Source: JBJKPP01 sp046706145
GTDB lineage: Bacteria > Bacteroidota > Ignavibacteria > Ignavibacteriales > Ignavibacteriaceae
DNA: 8,852 bases
Assembly: GCA_046706145.1 (NCBI GenBank)
Contig: JBJKPP010000284.1
Location: 1-8,852, forward strand
Direction: 5' to 3'
Part shown: positions 6,497-8,852 of the stretch, in pieces
How positions within the stretch are numbered: the first letter of the stretch is position 1
How the letters are laid out: every line of letters starts with the position of its first letter
Position numbers and translations under genes: made by a program
Notes under the pieces: model-generated
The model's input: the letters and a program-made list of their open reading frames with translations, nothing else
Database searches by the model: none
Told to the model about the DNA's origin: nothing

Positions 6497-8023
6497 ATGA
6501 AAAAATACTTATGCCTTGTAATAGGAATTCTATTTCTTTCCCAATTTACCTTTGCTCAGCCGGAAACGACAAATACCAACGAAAAATATCCTAAGCGAGA
6601 ACTAAGAGGAGCGTGGATTGCCACGGTTAAGAATATTGACTGGCCTTCCACAAACCAGCTTACCACAAATGAACAGAAGGTGGAACTGGTAAATATTTTT
6701 GATAAACTGAAAGAGGCTGGAATAAATATAGTTTATTTTCAGATTAGGACAGAATGTGATGCATTGTATGATTCTCCGTATGAACCATGGTCTTACTGGC
6801 TAACCGGAAAACAAGGCAAGGCTCCGGATCCATATTACGACCCTTTGTCTTTTGCAATCCAGTTGGCTCATGAGAGAGGGATGGAAATTGAAGCGTGGTT
6901 TAATCCTTATAGAGCCGTTAGAAGTGTGGGAGATTATGAAGTCAGCCCTACACATATTTCAAAAACACATCCTCAGTGGATACTGGATTTTGAGGATTCA
7001 AAGATTCTTAATCCGGGTATTCCGGCTGTAACAGATTATATCGTAAAAATAGTTTCCGATGTTGTTCAACGATATAATATTGACGGTGTTCACTTTGATG
7101 ACTATTTTTATCCCTACGTTCCTCATATTACAAACCAGGATTCCGCAACATTCGCAAAGTATAAGGGAAACTTTACAAACATTGATGATTGGAGAAGAAA
7201 TAACGTTAATAATATGATAGCAAAAGTTTACGAGGCAGTTAACAAAATTAATCCAAGGGTCAGATTCGGTGTTAGTCCTTTTGGTATAGTTGAAAATAAA
7301 TATGCAGGTACGGATGGTTTCAATGCATATGATAAAATTTATTGTGATCCTTTAGCCTGGCTGAAAGATAAAACAGTCGATTATATAGTACCCCAGCTTT
7401 ATGCTGCAATAGGCAATGAGAAAATGGATTATAAAAAACTTGCCTACTGGTGGGCGACTGTTACAAATGAAAGACAATTGTATATAGGACAATATTCAAG
7501 CGAAATGATGAGCCCAGGTTGGAAAGGTTCGCCTTCTGAAATAGGGGATGAGATAAGATTAAACAGGAGTATAAATAATATTGATGGCGAGGTTTTCTTT
7601 AGTGCAAAATCAATTACTCAGAATTATTCCGGTATGATAGATACGTTGAAAAAGTTTTACAAATATCCTGCACTGCTGCCAGTTATGACGTGGAAAGATT
7701 CGAGCACACCGCCTTCGCCAATGAATCTGGATGTTGACGGAAATGCCTTACCATTATATAGAAGACTGACATGGGATATGCCATATTATCTGGACAAGTT
7801 TAAGAAAAGTTTCAATTATGTAATTTACCGTTTTGAGGATACTGACAATATAGATATAAAGAACGCAGCAAAGATTATCTATATAACACATAATGGTAAT
7901 ACTAGCTATACGGATTTTCAGCCGCTAACTAAAGGGAAAAGCTATACTTATGTGGTAACTGCTATAGATTGTATGCAAAAAGAAAGCCCTAAGTACGACC
8001 AGGTAAAAATAAAGATTGAATAA
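6497..8023 (+). CDS. GHL10/DigH-like secreted glycoside hydrolase with C-terminal Fn3-like domain
   Basis: A 508-residue protein counted from the ATG at 6497. Seen: Sec signal peptide MKKYLCLVIGILFLSQFTFA with Q21 after the likely cut. The barrel starts at once with RELRGAWIATVKNIDWPS (34-51), followed by VYFQIRTECDALYDS (79-93), EAWFNPYR (132-139), DGVHFDDYFYP (196-206), VSPFGI (259-264) and VPQLY (298-302). This is the glycosyl-hydrolase-like 10 family (Pfam PF02638, formerly DUF187; YngK/YddW group). Residues about 405-508 form an Fn3-like beta-sandwich (YVIYRFE, SYTYVVTAID). Family knowledge: E. coli DigH (YddW) cleaves peptidoglycan strands stripped of stem peptides. Whether this homologue does so or acts on another glycan is open. 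An in-frame TTG at 6482 is possible, but the ATG sits right at the signal peptide. No clear Shine-Dalgarno. Transcribed away from the mannosidase operon, so joint regulation is possible but not shown. Confidence 0.9.
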   Translation: MKKYLCLVIGILFLSQFTFAQPETTNTNEKYPKRELRGAWIATVKNIDWPSTNQLTTNEQKVELVNIFDKLKEAGINIVYFQIRTECDALYDSPYEPWSYWLTGKQGKAPDPYYDPLSFAIQLAHERGMEIEAWFNPYRAVRSVGDYEVSPTHISKTHPQWILDFEDSKILNPGIPAVTDYIVKIVSDVVQRYNIDGVHFDDYFYPYVPHITNQDSATFAKYKGNFTNIDDWRRNNVNNMIAKVYEAVNKINPRVRFGVSPFGIVENKYAGTDGFNAYDKIYCDPLAWLKDKTVDYIVPQLYAAIGNEKMDYKKLAYWWATVTNERQLYIGQYSSEMMSPGWKGSPSEIGDEIRLNRSINNIDGEVFFSAKSITQNYSGMIDTLKKFYKYPALLPVMTWKDSSTPPSPMNLDVDGNALPLYRRLTWDMPYYLDKFKKSFNYVIYRFEDTDNIDIKNAAKIIYITHNGNTSYTDFQPLTKGKSYTYVVTAIDCMQKESPKYDQVKIKIE

Positions 8024-8030
8024 AAACGGC

Positions 8031-8058
8031 TTGCATTCAAAACAAAAGTTTTTATAAT
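8031..8058 (+). promoter_or_regulatory. Probable promoter of the ferredoxin gene
   Basis: A perfect -10 hexamer TATAAT lies at 8053-8058. A weak -35, TTGCAT (8031-8036), lies 16 nt before it. It falls in the 88-bp gap after the GHL10 stop and about 50 bp before the ferredoxin ATG, which suggests the ferredoxin is transcribed independently. The AT-rich setting makes chance matches to TATAAT fairly likely. Confidence 0.45.
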
Positions 8059-8111
8059 ATTGTATATGCAATTTTTATTCATACTAACCAGAAACTGCAA
8101 GGAGTAGATAA

Positions 8112-8462
8112 ATGGCTTACGTAATCACAAAATTGTGCCTAAATTGCAAAGACTTAGCCTGTACTCTTGTCTGCCCTGTTGATTGTATTTATGAATACAA
8201 AGGGGATGATGAATCTATACCGAAAGAAATGGTTCTTATAGATCCGGACGAATGTATAGACTGTAACGCTTGCGTTCCCGAATGTCCGTGGGAGGCAATA
8301 TTTGAGGAGGAAATGGTTCCTGAAGTATTTAAGGATGATATTGAATTAAATGCGAGAATTGTGGATAAAGAAAGAGAAGTTCCTCCAAGACCTGACGATA
8401 TCAAAACTCCTACACCGGAGGAAGTAAAAGCAAACAAAGAAAAATGGGGATATACTGAATAA
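8112..8462 (+). CDS. Seven-iron-type ferredoxin ([3Fe-4S]/[4Fe-4S] or 2[4Fe-4S])
   Basis: A 116-residue cytoplasmic electron carrier with no signal peptide. Seen: the first motif is C9-x2-C12-x4-C17-x3-C21-P with C25 in PVDC; the second is C48-x2-C51-x2-C54-x3-C58-P. Spacing and surrounding residues (CPVDCIYE, DPDECIDCNACVPECP, then an acidic tail with VPEVFKDDIELNA) follow the Azotobacter FdI / FdxA type. By that model C9, C17 and C58 bind the 3Fe cluster and C21, C48, C51 and C54 the 4Fe cluster. C12 is present, as in FdI, so cluster type cannot be settled from sequence. The loop between the two motifs (about residues 28-44) is longer than in FdI by my recollection. The start is supported by a clear AAGGAG at 8099-8104, 7 nt before the ATG, the best ribosome site in the window. 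The partner enzyme is not evident here. Confidence 0.93.
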   Translation: MAYVITKLCLNCKDLACTLVCPVDCIYEYKGDDESIPKEMVLIDPDECIDCNACVPECPWEAIFEEEMVPEVFKDDIELNARIVDKEREVPPRPDDIKTPTPEEVKANKEKWGYTE

Positions 8463-8463
8463 T

Positions 8464-8486
8464 AAAATTCTGCTTAACAGAATTTT
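8464..8486 (+). terminator. Hairpin terminator after ferredoxin
   Basis: AAAATTCTG (8464-8472) and CAGAATTTT (8478-8486) form a perfect 9-bp stem with a 5-nt loop, starting one base after the ferredoxin stop. The 3' arm ends in TTTT, and another T run follows at 8495-8499. The stem is AT-rich with few GC pairs, so termination strength is uncertain. The symmetry would also serve the minus strand. Confidence 0.6.
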
Positions 8487-8516
8487 GGATATCCTTTTTA
8501 AAATCTTTATTTAATT

Positions 8517-8573
8517 AAAGTCTTGCTTCACTATCTAGGCTTTTATGTTTAGTTAGAGGGTAAGACTTTTTTT
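8517..8573 (+). terminator. Second stem-loop ending in a T run
   Basis: AAAGTCTTGC (8517-8526) pairs with GTAAGACTTT (8560-8569), 10 pairs including one G-T wobble, and runs directly into TTTTTTT (8567-8573). The 33-nt loop can fold further (CTATCTA at 8531-8537 against TAGTTAG at 8550-8556, one mismatch). It could be a backup terminator for the ferredoxin transcript or part of a small structured RNA. No gene lies between it and the first hairpin. Confidence 0.45.
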
Positions 8574-8642
8574 ATGTTTTGCTGTAAACTTTATACAGAA
8601 GTGCTTAGAAATAATAGTTGACTCAAGATTTGTTTTGCCAAA

Positions 8643-8671
8643 TTGACAAAAGGAAATCCCAATAATATCTT
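8643..8671 (+). promoter_or_regulatory. Candidate sigma-70-like promoter
   Basis: A perfect TTGACA (8643-8648) is followed after 17 nt by TATCTT (8666-8671), which matches TATAAT at 4 of 6 positions. Transcription from here would begin near 8678 and run into the hairpin at 8701-8723. It could drive the gene that seems to begin at the right edge, with that hairpin in its leader, or nothing at all. Based on sequence match only. Confidence 0.35.
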
Positions 8672-8700
8672 CCTTCAAAAAAGGGTTTTAAATGGGGTAT

Positions 8701-8723
8701 AAAGCCGTTATAAAGGGCTTTTT
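8701..8723 (+). terminator. Short hairpin with T tract, terminator or leader attenuator
   Basis: AAAGCC (8701-8706) pairs with GGCTTT (8716-8721) around a 9-nt loop, with a T run at 8719-8723. It resembles a weak intrinsic terminator. Being about 130 bp before the probable downstream start, it could instead be a leader structure. Six pairs with three GC make it marginal. Confidence 0.35.
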
Positions 8724-8852
8724 GTTGCGGCCAAAAACTATTTGATTTTGAGCGATAAACATAGTTTATTTTTACGTAAGAACATTGAGAAAGTGTGACA
8801 AAATTACAAAGTTAATGGGTGACTAATTCTATTGGAGGAAAATAATTTTCAT

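Larger units (their letters stand above)
8574..8852. other. Right-edge noncoding stretch leading into a probable downstream gene
   Basis: No reading frame here looks like a gene. Besides the promoter candidate and short hairpin listed separately, it holds a small stem CTGTA/TACAG (8582-8586, 8594-8598) and a dyad ATAAAC-ATA-GTTTAT (8755-8769) that could be an operator. At the edge, GGAGG (8834-8838) lies 12 nt before the final AT (8851-8852). If the next base is G, a plus-strand gene starts at 8851. The spacing is slightly long, and the product is not visible. Confidence 0.45.

Noticed and set aside
6343..6594. Plus-strand frame overlapping the palindrome and the start of the GHL10 gene
   Set aside because: It begins inside the repeat and ends in an alternate frame over a clear signal peptide, so it is most likely chance.
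8189..8437. Minus-strand open frame opposite the ferredoxin
   Set aside because: The composition is serine/glycine-rich antisense of the ferredoxin, whose two cysteine motifs and AAGGAG site are decisive.
1..8852. Defence system, prophage or integrative element
   Set aside because: No nuclease, transposase, integrase, toxin-antitoxin or phage-type gene is present. All supported genes are hydrolases or a ferredoxin.

Overview
The window is AT-rich and reads like a chromosomal segment from the Bacteroidota/Chlorobi/Ignavibacteria branch. This placement is an inference. It rests on the mix of secreted glycoside hydrolases (GH92 with GH125), weak or absent Shine-Dalgarno sites in front of most genes, and intergenic palindromic repeats ending in TTGTCAT/ATGACAA, which I associate with that branch. 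There is no rRNA, tRNA or marker gene to fix the taxonomy.

Layout. Positions 1-6040 hold three minus-strand genes, transcribed from right to left. The first is a large multidomain GH5/GH42-like glycosidase (6040-2885). The second is a Tat-exported GH125 exo-alpha-1,6-mannosidase (2676-1249). The third is a GH92 alpha-mannosidase that starts at 1212 and runs off the left edge with its C-terminal part missing. The 36-bp gap between GH125 and GH92 suggests co-transcription. The 208-bp gap between the large glycosidase and GH125 is filled mostly by a palindromic repeat. Positions 6041-6496 are a divergent intergenic region containing a striking 168-bp nested palindrome. To its right, on the plus strand, lie a secreted GHL10/DigH-like hydrolase with a C-terminal Fn3-like domain (6497-8023) and, after its own likely promoter, a small seven-iron-type ferredoxin (8112-8462). 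The last 390 bases have no gene I can support. They hold several hairpins, a candidate promoter and, at the very edge, a Shine-Dalgarno sequence followed by AT, which suggests that a plus-strand gene begins at 8851.

How the genes work together (inference). GH125 removes alpha-1,6-mannose and GH92 enzymes remove alpha-1,2/1,3/1,4-mannose, so the minus-strand group looks like a small exported pathway for trimming alpha-mannosides such as N-glycans or mannan. The large glycosidase has both expected acid/base and nucleophile glutamates and could supply a retaining beta-glycosidase step, but its substrate cannot be read from the sequence. No SusC/SusD transporter, regulator or sugar kinase is visible here. 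The GHL10 protein may belong to peptidoglycan turnover rather than mannoside use. The ferredoxin is a separate redox gene.

I do not see a convincing undescribed defence or mobile system. The most unusual items are the two related cruciform repeats, one nested inside longer perfect inverted repeats, and the domain architecture of the large glycosidase.
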